The position numbers and the translations under genes are program-made. A model generated the notes under the pieces. The model worked only from the letters and a program-made list of their open reading frames with translations. It had not been told where the DNA came from and searched no databases. From positions 12,496,501 to 12,560,500 of the forward strand of contig OX327690.1 of the NCBI GenBank assembly GCA_946807835.1: 64,000 nucleotides of DNA, read 5' to 3'. The number at the start of each line of letters is the position of its first letter. The first letter of the stretch is position 1. Shown here piece by piece: positions 10,795-23,284 of this stretch. This DNA is from Ailanthus altissimus (lineage: Eukaryota; Streptophyta; Magnoliopsida; Sapindales; Simaroubaceae).

Positions 10795-13660
10795 TAATGA
10801 TATATCATGTATTGGCAAAAATTCAAGTTTGCAATATTGTTTCAGCACTCTCTTAATAGTGAAGCCAAAAAAAGTTTTGTCATACTTAAAAGTTATTGGT
10901 CATATACTCGCTCAATCACTGGAAAAACGTCCACACGTAGGATATCTATATGCATGGGAAATTTTAGTACAGCAAGCGAATATTTCAATATGTCAACTGG
11001 TGAGGAGTTGTTGGAGAGGGAAATAGAGAAATAAAAAGAAAAGTTTGTTGAAGTTCATGCAAAAATTAACTATTTGGATGACAAGATTAATAAAAGCAGT
11101 AGAATGTTAAAGGCTGGTATTTTTATTACTCTACGAATAGGCAAGCCAACCGTCACAAAACGATTGGTAATGGATGATTGTATTTTAGATGACCTAAAGG
11201 AATATGAGGTAAGTTTTTATAGTTAATTTTTCTATACTACAAATATACTTCATAAGTTGTTTTGTCAATGACATTGACCCTGATTTTCATTTAATGGCCT
11301 AGATTGATGAAATGTTTAACGTGGATGAAGAAACCCGTGAGAAGAAGGTTCATAAGACTTCGGTTCAGAAGTATAATAACAATTCAGCTAGAAAATAACC
11401 CCACAAAACTCCGGATCATAAGGTAAAATTATTGCTTATGCAAATAAACCATATTTATAGGTTACTTACACCTATGTCAATATATTGTCTTAAGTTGTTC
11501 CGTTTAAGCCTATTCAGCCCTAGAGATCCCCAAGATGGAAGATCCATGCTACACAAACATTGCGTAAGGTAATATTTTAATTTTGTTACTATTTATTGAA
11601 CTTACATGACTAAAACAAAAATATCAATTTTAAATACTACCATGATATATAACTAACACATTGCCTTATTGTTTTTGTCTAAGAATGATGACTAAGTTGA
11701 TCATGGGATTGCATTCATTTAGCCTCGTAGATCTCTGAGAAAAAATATTCATGTTGGGCCTGGAGATAAGGTTATTTATTTCATTATATATTAATTTATA
11801 AGAATAAATTTTAATTATTATAATCCAACTAATATGTAACTAACGCATTGCTTCTTTTCTTTTCTTTTTTTGTCCAAGAATGATGACTAAGTTGATGTTG
11901 GCCATGTGACTTCGGTCAAATAGCCCCACACATCTCCAAGAAAAAGGAGTCATGCCAGATAAATAATGCATAAGATAAACTGTTGAAACATTAATGTTGG
12001 TTTTAAATTGTTTATTTCAATATTGTACAAATAAATATATAACACACCCATCTTGTTTGTCTACTTGCCCTAGAAATGACCAACTTGATGTTTGTCTACT
12101 TGCCCTAGACTTCAAGGAAAAAATAAGTCATGCTGGCTTAGAGAGAAGATAATTAATTTCGTTATACTATTAATTTATAGGAATACATTTTAATTATTAA
12201 AATCCAACTAATATATAACTAACACAATGTTTTATATACTTTATGAGATTACTGATGAACACAAAATTGATGAAGATACCCTTATTAAAGATGCCCTTCC
12301 CACTGTAAAAGCGAAGAAGAATTTTACTTCTCAGCATAAGGTATAATTTTTTAAAATAAAAGACAAATATTATTATATATTATTGATTTAGTTAACATAA
12401 AAATATTTAGTCTAACATTATGCTTTGCGAACTGTTTTAGTATATGTATGTCACTCCCAATAAAAAAAGGTAGGAGAAATACTAGAGGTTTAAGATCCTT
12501 ATATTTTAAGAGATGTCCCAAGCTTGAATTTTTGGTCAACTTGGTGGACTAGGCTCTTGCCACCAAAGCTAGAAAAGTTATATTGAACAAGGGAATGTTT
12601 GGTTTTAAGTCAACTAAGTAGATTTTAAAAAATGATTGTGTCACATTAATGACCCCAGGGGAATTAAGTTCTACTATTCTTCTATATATAATGTAAGAAA
12701 AATTTTAGCATGATTATGTTATAATAGTTTGTTTTGTTCTTTTGTGTTCTAGACATTAGTTTTCTTACAATATCTCTATATGGCACATGTCTTTGTATGA
12801 AAATTAAAGCAGTTCAGTGACTCTAGCTAGAAGGATAGATGTAAGGACAATGTGAAACATTGCTAACCATTTAAGGTCTTCACAACCCGATCAATTGATT
12901 CTCATGCCTTACAATCCCAAGTAAATCTGTTCTTTCATGCTTTAATTTTAATTCCATTCATCATTACTTGTTTTACTAACTTATTTTTTAAATTAGCTTT
13001 CACTTAGTCCTTGTGGCAATTGACTTGTCCAATAAAATAGATTATTATATGACCCTTTGAGATAGAGTATACATTTGGATTTGAATGTGATTGTTAACAA
13101 GTGATTGATTTCTTATTATTATACCAATTTATGTTCAATGTGGTATATACTAACATATTTTTATTTTATTTTTTCATGTAGCGTCATAATGATAACTTTA
13201 ACCTAACAAGAAAACTAGCCTGAGAAATTTGTTTTGAATTAGGTTTCAGTAAAGATAACATATAGTACAAATTGCACATGTGCTTTGTGGTTGAATTAAA
13301 AGACTGGTTCATTTAAGATATCATTGTGCAGGCCCTATTCAAGAATGCAACGTTAAATGTGGATATTATTTGATGACTTATACGAGGGGCATAATAAATT
13401 ATAAAATTAATTTAAAAGAAAAATAAGTAATTCATTTATAAATTATATTTTATTTTGGGCAAGTTATCTATTTTGTTACCTGGAATTGAATGCTTAGAAC
13501 TTTTTTTTTTTTAATTCTTATAACAGTTGTATGAAATAGAAATTTATAATAAAAAAGAGGTCGATGATGTCCGTATAGAGTGGAGTGGAGTGGACAATCT
13601 TAATTTCTACCAAGATAAAGCCTTGAAAAGAAGCTGCAAGTTGTAAATGCTAGTTGGGAT
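10795..13660 (+). pseudogene. Decayed Ulp1-type (C48) cysteine protease gene of transposon origin
   Basis: Several short exons are separated by AT-rich introns. They include EKFVEVHAKINYLDDKINKS (11036-11095), then a series of mini-exons, then GLRSLYFKRCPKLEFLVNLV near 12490-12545. The peptidase core follows: FHLVLVAIDLSNKIDYYMTL with His at 13001-13003, then an exon after TTGTGCAG reading IQECNVKCGYYLMTYTRGI with Cys at 13358-13360. The tail KKEVDDVRIEWSG matches the usual end of plant transposon Ulp1 proteins. C48 proteases cleave SUMO, but the targets of transposon versions are uncertain. In-frame stops show it is inactive. The Trp normally after the catalytic His is Leu here. It probably belonged to a MULE whose ends are not seen. 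Confidence 0.7.
11299..12340 (+). repeat. Array of duplicated mini-exons with introns
   Basis: Segments near 11510, 11685, 11875 and 12090 each hold a splice-like AG, an (AATGATGACTAAGTTGAT)-type start and a block encoding a Pro-Arg/His-Ser-Pro/Leu-Arg-Lys theme. They are followed by similar AT-rich introns (GAATAAATTTTAATTATTAT against GAATACATTTTAATTATTAA). The exon-intron unit of roughly 200 bp appears to have been duplicated two or three times. Confidence 0.55.
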
Positions 13661-14063
13661 TTGAAATACTTTTTTTTTTCTTTTGAACTTGGTTGACTGA
13701 TTGATTGGCATTAAACAATTTATATTTCTCTCAAACTTAGTTCAATAGGTGGATGGGTTGACCTATTTATGTTATGATATTGAACTTTGGCTCATTGGAT
13801 TACTAAATTATTATACAATTTCGGATGAACATTAATGTTGGTTTATAAATATTTATGTTCTTTTATTTAAAACAATAATTTAGGATGTAGGTTGTAAATT
13901 AACATAGTTATATAAATTACAAATTAACATTTCATTAAGTTAATTCAGGTTTTTAGCAATATAAATTATAAATGTACAGAGAAAATATATATAAATTAAG
14001 AAGTTCCTAAATAATTTATATATGTACAGAAAGTTACATTACATAAAATGTCACAATTTTGTG
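13661..14063. other. AT-rich spacer between two Ulp1-type elements
   Basis: No frame, repeat or RNA gene was recognised before the target duplication of the MULE at 14073. Confidence 0.5.
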
Positions 14064-14072
14064 TTAATTTTT

Positions 14073-14700
14073 GGAAAAAATGTTAAAAGCGACCTCCTTT
14101 TAGGTGTAAATTTTTTTTTTAACCGACCCAGTCAAAAATATTTAAAATATATTAACCAAACACATAAATAGTGGACTATTTAACCCCTAAATACAAAACG
14201 CACATATCTCTTTCGCTCCCAATTCTCTCTTTCTCGTCCATCACTTTGAAATTATTTCAAAATTCTCAAAAATTTGTAGACCGACTGCAAACTGAGTATA
14301 TTTTGAATATTTGAAGTAAAATAATTAATTATAGAGTAGAAAAAACTAAAAATGGATGAAAATTATTGAGTTTTTATTCTAAATTTTCTTTTGTTGTGCT
14401 TTTGTATTGTTTTTATATTGTAGTTGTTAAAATATTTAGGTTTAATGTTAATGAGGTGTGAAAAAGGTTAAAAATGGGTGTAAGTTGTCGAAAATAGTAG
14501 ATTCCAACCATATTTGTAGTTCAACTCGTGACGCACGCGTCGGCCTATTCCTCACACATTGAGCCCGTGAACACACGTCGTTGGCCAAAATGCGTGCGTC
14601 GACCCACCAAAGCGCACTCATCAGGCCTCATATGCACGCTAGCATTGCCACGTGGCCAATATTTTCAAAAAAATTTAAATTTAATTTACTTAATTTTTAA
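14073..14700 (+). repeat. Left TIR of the 14-21 kb MULE
   Basis: This is homologous in inverse orientation to 20250-20860. Shared blocks include GTCAAAAATATTTAAA, CCCAATTCTCTCT, CTGCAAACTGAGTA and TTGTATTGTAGTTGTT. The inner boundary is a GC-rich CpG-bearing block (14525-14655) with ACGCACGCGTCGG and CCACGTGGC, then AT-rich DNA. Confidence 0.8.
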
Positions 14701-14934
14701 TTAAAAATATTATAATTGTGCCTAAATTATTTAATTTTAATCATTATTTTAATTTTTTATCATTATTATATTATTTTTGTTAGTTGAAATTTTTTTAATA
14801 TTTTTTATTAATAATTATTTTTAAATTTTAATAATTATTTGAATTACGTAATTGGTTATATACTAATAAATATTTTTTTATCAAGAATGAGAACGTCTCG
14901 AAGAAATATATAATTGTAGAAAATAAATTCTATC

Positions 14935-15189
14935 TGTCAGAGTGTGTGGGGCCTATCCTAACTGTCACCTGGGGTCCACCAAGGTATGCTAAGGCGTTGG
15001 CGCCCCAACACACCCATCAGGCAGCTGATGGGTACCAACCTCGAACTCGTTAGGCATATATGGATGAGATCCCAAGTTCGAGGGAGGGGAGGTACGTCCT
15101 GCGCCTAGGTGTGTTGGGGCGCCAGCGCCTTAGCATACCCTGGTGGACCCCAGATGACAGCTAGGGTAGGCCCCACACACTCTAACAAA
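14935..15189. mobile_element. GC-rich fold-back element with ~75-bp arms
   Basis: The arms at about 14938-15013 and 15109-15186 are near-perfect inverted repeats containing GAGTGTGTGGGGCCTA, GGTATGCTAAGGCG and GCGCCCCAACACACC. The ~95-bp loop contains two GTTCGAG-type motifs. The transcript would fold into a long, nearly perfect hairpin. It is a MITE-sized fold-back insertion inside the MULE, or possibly a source of small RNA. It contrasts with the AT-rich DNA around it. Confidence 0.8.
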
Positions 15190-15374
15190 AAGGTAGGTCT
15201 TTTTGTCAGACTATGTAGGGCCCACTAACCCTTTAGTCCAACCAGCACCGGGATCACCATCCCCCACTAGTCAGGCACTAGCGCACCCACACAACCAACT
15301 CAGGTTTCTTACGCCCTCATGGAGACCTTATAAGCCTTTAGAGATTCGTCCTTGTACCCATCGGGATGGCCAAT

Positions 15375-17465
15375 TGTTAAAGTCGATGCTTACATGCCAT
15401 CTTTGAATGTACATATACTTGTGTATTTATACAAGTGTACATTCCCATTAAATCGCTAATGCCCATTTATATGGTATTATGCATGTAACGTTACAGACAT
15501 TGTAGATCTGAAGGAGTTCAGATCAGATCTAAAGGTGTTTAGATAAGGGCTCATAGTTAGTCATATTGAGATATATAAACGCTAAATGTTAGCACAGTTA
15601 AGTGTTAGCTGGTTATAATACTCAGTAGATTCAAGAGTTGGAGCCTTGTCTGTAATAGGATATAGACTTGGGAATATACTAGTAACTGCACAGTTGCAAG
15701 AGTTGCAATTGGGTGCCAGGAAATGCAAGTTGCGCAAGTATGTTCTCAAATAATTGTCCTTGATCTATTTCTGCCGATGCGGGTCTGTCGATGGATACAT
15801 TTATATATAGATCAGCATATGTCGTACCTATAAGGTATAGATGGTCATTCATAGCCGACTGTGAGCTTAGAGCTCGTATTGACATATGGGTATCCGGTTA
15901 GGACTAGATATGGGACAAATTCACAAGGACCTTCGATAGACACCCTATGTAAGCCGTCAACGGAGGGTCCTCTCGAGTTGAGTAGTATACGTGATCCTTT
16001 GACTTGAGTGCCATGGTGGGCTTGTAAGTGATCCATCATACTTTGGTTCCACGCATGTCACAGACCTTTCTTGGTGTGACCGCTGGGTGTCGCTGGGTAT
16101 GGTCCGATGCTTATAGAGTCCGATGTGTACAGATATGGGATCCGTCAGCTCGTATAGGGAGTTTGATATCCAGACGCTTCAAGACTGTATCTCGAAAAAA
16201 TTTATGGCCACAAGTATCAATCCCGGGAAAGAATTCCGCCAGGATATAACAATATGGCAAAAGAGTTTGCGCATATTGTTCAATGAGATATAAGTCTGGA
16301 GATAAGATATGGATGAGAAAAAAGAAATTTCACGGTAATAATCTATATTCTCGCATATCTAGATATCATGACGAAAAGACTATACGTATGCATTGTAACC
16401 TCAACTTGCATAGTTCAATGCGCTGATTTGTATATCCATGGCGTATGTGTGGGGCATAGCTCACGGACTCATGGAATAGTTTCATTTGATAAATCGAGCA
16501 TAGAACCTAGGGAGTCCCGTGATATAGAGTATACTCGTTATACACTAGAGCAGCGTGCCGGATTAAATTGTTTAATCCAGTAACATTCAGCAATACCACG
16601 GGAATACGTGCGTATCTGTATTTACGTATTAAATACAAAAATTAGTTAATAATTGTTATTTACTAATTATATTATGATACGTGGTGCATTGTGGACCTTC
16701 TATTGAGTTTACCCAAGTGTGGGATTTGGTGGGACCCACTATAGGGTAAACTTGGTAACTATTTATGAGGGGCAAAATAATCATTTCTCACTTTGATTAT
16801 TTAATAGTTAAATGATCAAAATATCTTTATTTTTATACTATATATATTATTATATAATAAATTATTATTATATTATTATTATTATTATGATTATTTAGAT
16901 TATATATTATATTATATTTTATATATTATTATATTTTATATATATATATATATATAAAGAAAAAGAGAAAGAGAGAGAGAGAGGAGGGAATTTTGGCCAT
17001 TTGGCCGAGAGAAGAGGGGAAGGGAAATGGAGAGAAAGAAGAAAGAAGAAAAAAAATAGGGAATAATGAAATTGTTTCATTTTTTCTATGGATTCAATTG
17101 AAGCAATAGTGGATTACTTCAAACTCTCCATTTCTTATCCTTTTGGAGAAAATGATATAAACACACTCCCGCCCATTTTGAGGATTAAGAGTTAATCCCG
17201 GGTTGAATATCGGGCTGCTGTTCTAGCTCATCAAGCCCACCGTGTTGATGACTAGAACTGCACACGAGTTGGTCTCCATGCGGACTCCGAGAAAACACGT
17301 GTATAACATTACACGTTGAGGTGAGTTCTCTAGCCTATAAATATATTAATGCAATTAATATATTTTTATTTATTGTATTTATTACAAAATTTACATGCTT
17401 CCGCCGCATTAGACAATAGACACAATTGCACATGTATACACCCATACGTATATTAGATCCGCCGA
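15375..17465 (+). mobile_element. Divergent copia-type LTR related to the 726 and 39676 copies
   Basis: It starts TGTTAAAGTCGATGCTTACA, aligning with TGTTGGGATTTGTGCTTACA of the other LTRs. It keeps the same order of landmarks: TTACAGACATT then GATCTGAAGGAGTTCAGAT, GCTTGTAAGTGATCCATCAT, ACTTTGGTTCCACGCATGTC, TATGGTCCGATGCTTAT, and the ending block with TCAAGCCCACCGTGTTGA near 17240. The exact 3' end and a target duplication were not identified. Small frames in it are spurious. A GA-rich tract (16962-17060) and an AT repeat precede it in the transcribed part. Confidence 0.7.
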
Positions 17466-17725
17466 CACTATCGATCAACTATAGCTACTTACTCGAAGCT
17501 GTGGGCTATCGATGGAATTAAAATCAAATTGACTTCAAGTCAGATCCAATTATTTAGGACCACATGCTTTGGGCATTTTTTAGATGTACATGATATTGCA
17601 TTAACACGAGGTTTTACTAAGACGAGTACATACCAAAAATTTACATGAACAATTATGGCTTTACATAGGCAATAATCTTATTATATTCTCTCATTTAAAA
17701 TTTTATTTGATTACTAGTTTGAAGT

Positions 17726-20175
17726 ATGGGGGATTATCCCTCACTTAGAGAGTTGGATGATAGACTGTGGCATAAATACTTTAGAGGTAGAAATGAGTTG
17801 ACCTATAAGAATTTAGATCCGTGGTTCATCAACATTACGTTTGACGATGATATAGATGCAGTGAAAATATGTCTATTTTATTTAATTTATAAATTGTTAG
17901 TGCCATATGATCTTTGTAGAGCCATCTAATATTTTGTACTTCACCTCGTAGATGATTTGGATGAGTTTAGCCTACCCTTAAGGCACGATTGCATGGACTA
18001 TGCTTCACCTTAGTTTAAGCACAGCGGCAATTAAAAAGTTAATGAATGTCAGAAAGGGGCGCTCTAGAGAATGAAACATACAACCTATACGAATTTGGTT
18101 AGTCATTCTTGGTAAGTAATTCTTTTCTTTTAGATTCATCATCGATTCATTATTAAATTGAGATGGCGAAAAAATTGTTATTTTTATTTTGCATTAAATA
18201 AGATAAGAAAATAGTATTGTTACTTATTTCGATTGTTATTTTTTTATTATCTCAGGTGTGAATTTACTAGGTGATCTTGAGATGTGGTTCGGTATTTGTA
18301 CGCAAGATGGTGACCATTTTTCTCGTCTTCTAAATTGGTCTACTATGAGTATTATATTATACGAAGACATCAAAAACGTTCTCTTCAATATGTTGGGGTG
18401 TGTTTTTACATTCAAAGAAAAGTAGATATAATATCCCTATAAATTTTATTATTTTTTCTATTAATGATTAATAAATTTAAAATTTTATGTAGGTTTTAAA
18501 AATACATAAGAAGTTGGTACCCTATAAACATGAGAAGAATGCGGACTATCGCATGGTAGTAAAATTACGCATTTCATTGAAAAAATTGGGAGGGACTCTA
18601 AAGTTGGAGAAAGTTGAGATTCTGAACACTCAATTCATCGATCGCCAGGTTGATATAGATGTTCAGCATGAGTACGAATTCCAAGCCCTGCCAGTGACTG
18701 AATCAATGGTATAATAATTTAATTTTTTTCCTTGAATTTACTACTATATGCTTTTGATGAGTATTACATTATGAAGATTGATTATAATTACTTATATATA
18801 ATTTGAGTCGGACACCTCATTGCAGTATCATGTCCTAGAGAAGAGGATTGGTGATCTTCAAGCAAGACTATTTAATAGGATTGATAAGGTTAACTCAGAG
18901 CTTTCCACAATGATTGATATGGTTAGCTCAAAGCTTCAAGCAGAGCTAATTAGTAGAATGAACAAAGACAAAGAAGATATCTTGCATCAGATGTCTCTTA
19001 TGATGCAGCACTTGAAGTCATCCAAGATCTCTGAAGATGCAGGCCAGACTATGGTACGTTTTGAACCTAAATTTCATTAGGTACAAAATTAACAAGTTAA
19101 TACATTGATTGGTGTTGTTTTATTTTAGGGCACTGAATTCATAGCTGCTGATTTTCAGACTTACACTTTTGCGAGTGAGTCTCAGCATTAGCCCATACCA
19201 ATAGAAATATAACATTTACCTGAGAGCCATGCAAGTGTACAAATTATACCCGTTGCGTTAGCTCAAAGGATGAACAGGTATGAGTGCCAGTACAGGAAGT
19301 CGCAAGCTCAAAGCAGTCCTTATACCAATTCGTTTCCAAAGCCCGTGAAAGAAAACTTGTAGAATTAGAAACATAAGCTACAATTGATATAAACAAGCAA
19401 CTGCTTCCTATTCATAAAGCAAAACTTAATAATATTATAGATTGAATAAAAAAAATGACCCAGCATAGCATGTTGTTTTACATGAGGTCGATACTAACAA
19501 CATATGGTTTAATGAACTATTATTTTACTGCCTTAATGATACGGTGATGACTTTTTATTTTTATATTTTTTAACAATATTTTAGCAATATCAATACTATT
19601 AGTTAACTATTAATGAGTTTAATGTCATATATATATATATATATATATATATATCTTTAGAAGTACATAAGACAAATGTGGCAAACATCCTCCAAGCTTA
19701 GTTCAAGCTCTAATGTTGAATGGATCGAAGCATTGTTAGCATATGCACAAAGAATAAAATTGAATTACTTTGTGCTAAAACATGGACGTTGGTCAATAAA
19801 GTAGTGAAAGTACAGTAATAATTTTTTATTATTATTAAATACAATATGTTCAAAATAATACAACAATGGTTTTTACAGGTATATATTTTGTTGAATATCA
19901 ATCAGGAATATTAGTTTACGGTAGAGGTCGACCTTGTTAAGAGGAGAATTATGCTATATGATTCCAGCGTGAATGGGAACTTCAACACAGCCATTCAAAA
20001 ATTTATGGAATCTCTGAGTGTTTTCATACCATTTTATCTTCGTAGATGTAGATTTTATAGTTTAAGAGGAGAACATAATGCAGATATGTCGCATTGGCTA
20101 GTCATTCATTTAAAGAATAAGGTATTTCAATAGGCAATCAGAAGTGAGAATTGTGTCGTATTTACCTATATATTT
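17726..20175 (+). pseudogene. DUF1985-Ulp1 (C48) gene remnant of the MULE
   Basis: The first exon reads PSLRELDDRLWHKYFRGRNE and DDDIDAVKICLFYLIYKL. It continues after a stop as HLVDDLDEFSLPL, the DUF1985 signature. Exons at 18256-18420 (LEMWFGICTQDGDHFSRLLN) and 18500-18710 follow, then a coiled coil at 18820-19060 (LQARLFNRIDKVNSELSTMI). The protease core reads VEVDLVKRRIMLYDSSV (from 19921) and ESLSVFIPFYLRRCRFYS, then an AIRSENCVVF block with Cys at 20152-20154. The His-Trp pair is now Tyr (19909-19911) and TAG. With the catalytic His gone and several stops present, it cannot be a functional protease. Confidence 0.8.
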
Positions 20176-20249
20176 ATTGACAAATAAAACTTAATATAAA
20201 TAAATTAATGACAAAAAATAGAAATTATTGATTTTATAAAAAAAATTTA

Positions 20250-20860
20250 AAAAATTTTAAAATGCCACGTAGAGCTAAGCTAACACGCACACTGATGCAT
20301 GCGTGTCAGTGCGCGCGTTAGTTTGGCCTGTGGTGCTTCACGCCCGATGCATACATCACGAGATACACACAGGTCCGATCTGAATTTACTATTTTTGATC
20401 ATTTTATTGTCGTTCTTAGCTTTATACACTTATTTTTAATTATATTTTCACTTTCATAACACGTCTTAATATTAAATCTATACATTTTATTAATACTAAA
20501 CTTAAATATTTCAACAACTACAATACAAAAATAACATAAAAATAAATTTAGAATAAAATTTCACTAATTTTTGTCTAAATTTAATTTTTTTTTTCACTCC
20601 ATAATAAATTATTTGACTTCAAAATTTTAAAATGTACTCAGTTTGCAGTTGATCTATAAATTTTTAAAAATTTTGAAATAATTTAAAGTAATAGCCGAGA
20701 GAGAATTGGGAGAGACAGATATAAGAGATATAAATGTGTGTTTTGTGTTTATGGGGCAAAATGGTCCAGTGTTTATGTGTTTAGTTAATATAGTTTAAAT
20801 ATTTTTGACCTGATCAAAAAAAAATTTGATTCAAAATTTGAGTTAAATTTAACATTTTTC
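20250..20860 (-). repeat. Right TIR of the 14-21 kb MULE
   Basis: This is the inverse partner of the left TIR, with the same order of blocks read on the minus strand. The GC-rich inner part (20268-20385) contains CCACGTAG, GCATGCGTGTCAGTGCGCGC and several CG sites. It ends at 20860, next to the 9-bp duplication. Confidence 0.8.
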
Positions 20861-20904
20861 TTAAATTTTGTTATAAATTTGTAACAATTATTTTACCATG
20901 TCGC

Positions 20905-21005
20905 ATGTCATAATTCATGTTACATCATCTACTACCTAAACTTCACTTTCTATCTAGCAACTGCCAACTTATCTTACAACTCAAATTCTATTGTCATATA
21001 AAAAT
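20905..21005 (+). repeat. 101-bp direct repeat, left copy
   Basis: It begins ATGTCATAATTCATGTTACA and ends ATATAAAAAT. It matches 22533-22633 along its whole length with scattered substitutions and no length change, and it lies directly before a TIR element. Confidence 0.8.
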
Positions 21006-22532
21006 GGAGGTATTAACACTGTCACCCCCTGAGGTTTACACAAATAATACTGTTATGACGACTATTAAATTAATTACACTGTCCTCCCTTTATTTAACTT
21101 CCGTTATCTTTTTTATTTGTACTGTTATTGTTTTTTTTTAATTTGAATTGTCTTCTTTTTTAATTATTTTTTTTTGTTTTTATTTTTTTTTCCTTTCCTT
21201 TACTTTTTATTTTATTTTTGTTTTATTGTATTACAAATAAATAAATAAGTTTTTATTTATTTAATAAATTAAATAAATATTTTATTAATTATTATAATGA
21301 AATATTATTACATAACTATCATAATTAACTATAAACTATAACAAAATAAGAGACTCAAATTAATTAATGTTTAATTAAAAGAAATATTATTATAGTTATT
21401 TCATAATTATTAATATTTGATATTAATATTATAAATTAATTAATATTTTGTATTATAATTAATATTTTCATTATAATAAACTATAAATTACAATGAATTA
21501 ATATTTGAATCTCTCTTATTATCATAATCACATTCTTATTATTTGTTAATTGAACTAAATAGTTTTTAGTTGAACAATCATTCTCTTCAAACCAAATTTG
21601 AGTTAGGCTTCTAGCATAAAAATGAATGTAATTTCTAAAATACAAAATAAAAAAATGCTACAATGTGATATTGTATTTGTATAATCCATTAAGTTTTTTT
21701 TTATTATTGTATTTTTTAAGTTCTATTTTAAGTTTTCGAGTTTTTTAAAAATTAAAATTAACACATAAATTAGCATAAAGAATAAAAAAAATTAGATATT
21801 TAATCAAAAAATTTAGAACGTGTAATAAAAAATTAAGTGTAGGTGTACAATTTTAGTAGTTATACTTTAAACAAACACAAATACTTAACGATTTTATTGA
21901 ATGTCTAAGTTGAAAAAAATGACCTACCAAAATATAATATTTAAGTTTATATATATAAAGGTATAGTTCGAGTGGTTTCTAAAGTATATTGTATTATTTA
22001 TTTTATTAAATCAAATTATAGTATTAATTTATTACAACGTGCACGAGATACATTCAATGACATGTAGCATACAAGACGTGCATATACTACATGCCACGCG
22101 GCTGCACATGCACGTTTATATACAGGTCGAGCGCGACACACCTTACACAAAATATATATTTTTATTTTATTATTAATAATTAATTATAAATAAGAATAAG
22201 TTTTATTTATTTACTTAATTATTAAATAAATAAAATTATTTTTATTATTTAATAATTAATAATTATTTATTTTATTTATTAAATAAAAATTATTTATTTA
22301 TTTGCAATGCATAAATAAAAAAAAAGAAAATTAAAAATTAAAAAAAGGAAAAAATAAAAACAAAATAAAATAATTAAAAAAATAATTCAAATTATTAAAA
22401 AAAACAATAACAATTTAAACGGAAAAAGTACTGACAATAATAGAAGAAGACAATATAATTAATTTAATAACTGCCATAACAGTGTTATTTGTATAGACCT
22501 CCGAGAATAACAATGTTAATACCCCTATCAAA
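21006..22532. mobile_element. TIR element, ~1.5 kb, with long inverted ends
   Basis: The left end reads GGAGGTATTAACACTGT and the right end on the minus strand reads AGGGGTATTAACATTGTT. Both continue with TACAAATAA(T/C)ACTGTTATG and TATTAAATTAATTA. Similarity continues through T-rich blocks for about 300 bp. The interior is AT-rich and non-coding, with a small CG-bearing block near 22035-22135. This is a MULE-MITE type structure. Frames inside are spurious. Confidence 0.7.
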
Positions 22533-22633
22533 ATGTCATAATTCATGTCACATCATCTGCAATCTAAACTTCACTTTTTATTTAGCAACAATCAATTTAT
22601 CTTACAACTCAAATTCTATTATTATTTAAAAAT
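22533..22633 (+). repeat. 101-bp direct repeat, right copy
   Basis: This is the partner of 20905-21005, beginning ATGTCATAATTCATGTCACA. It has the same length and about 85-90% identity by eye. Far too long for a target duplication, it points to a pre-existing duplication or tandem arrangement at the insertion site. Confidence 0.8.
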
Positions 22634-23284
22634 ACTAGGTGAGGTGCCACGTGAAATTTTAATATAAGTGTTTTATCATAAAGTGATTTATAATAATTTT
22701 AAGATAATTATTTTTTATCATAATCATATAAGTAAATTATTTGTGATAAAATTATTCTAACACAAATTATATTTTGTGACACAATTTTCTGTCACGAAAG
22801 GTTTTTTTTCTTAATAATGTAAATTTTATTTAACTTAGGTTAAATTGAAAGTTTTGTGTATTGAAAGTGTGTTTTAAATTTTTATATTCGGAGTACGGCT
22901 TTTTTGCACATCTTTTAATTCAGGTAAATAGCATGTCGATGATTTTAGGTGTTTTGCTACTATTTTAGGTAAAAACTGCACTGGTTTTGTTTTTTTGTTT
23001 TTTTTTTTTTTGGCGATATGTGGTAAAAGTAAAAAAATAAAACCATTATTCTATCTCTTAAAATAGGATTATAATTAATGACCGTCATCTTTTTTGTACA
23101 ATAAAATAATTGTCATTGGATATAACTTTTATCGATTGAAGACATGACAATGGTTAATTTAGATTAAAGAATTCACTTTTATGACAACATTTACCGACTC
23201 TCAGCGCATGATACTTTATTATTATTATTATTATTATTATGATTAATGAATCATCTCCTTTTTTTTTTTTTTAAATGGAAAGAT
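22634..23284. other. AT-rich intergenic DNA with simple repeats
   Basis: No gene was seen. It contains a T-rich tract near 22985-23010, a (TTA/ATT)n microsatellite at about 23216-23241 and a further T run at about 23257-23271. Confidence 0.6.

Larger units (their letters stand above)
14073..20860 (+). mobile_element. Mutator-like element (MULE) with ~600-bp TIRs carrying a Ulp1-type gene
   Basis: The outer ends are inverted copies: GGAAAAAATGTTAAA at the left and GAAAAATGTTAAATTT on the minus strand at the right. The flanking 9-mers TTAATTTTT (14064-14072) and TTAAATTTT (20861-20869) differ at one base, matching the 9-bp target duplication of Mutator elements. The TIRs run about 14073-14700 and 20250-20860. 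Inside are a DUF1985-Ulp1 gene, a fold-back element and a copia-type LTR. No transposase was found, so this copy was non-autonomous or has lost it. Confidence 0.82.

Noticed and set aside
15203..16583. Series of small frames across the 15-17 kb LTR
   Set aside because: They do not correspond to any protein motif, and the other LTR copies break them.
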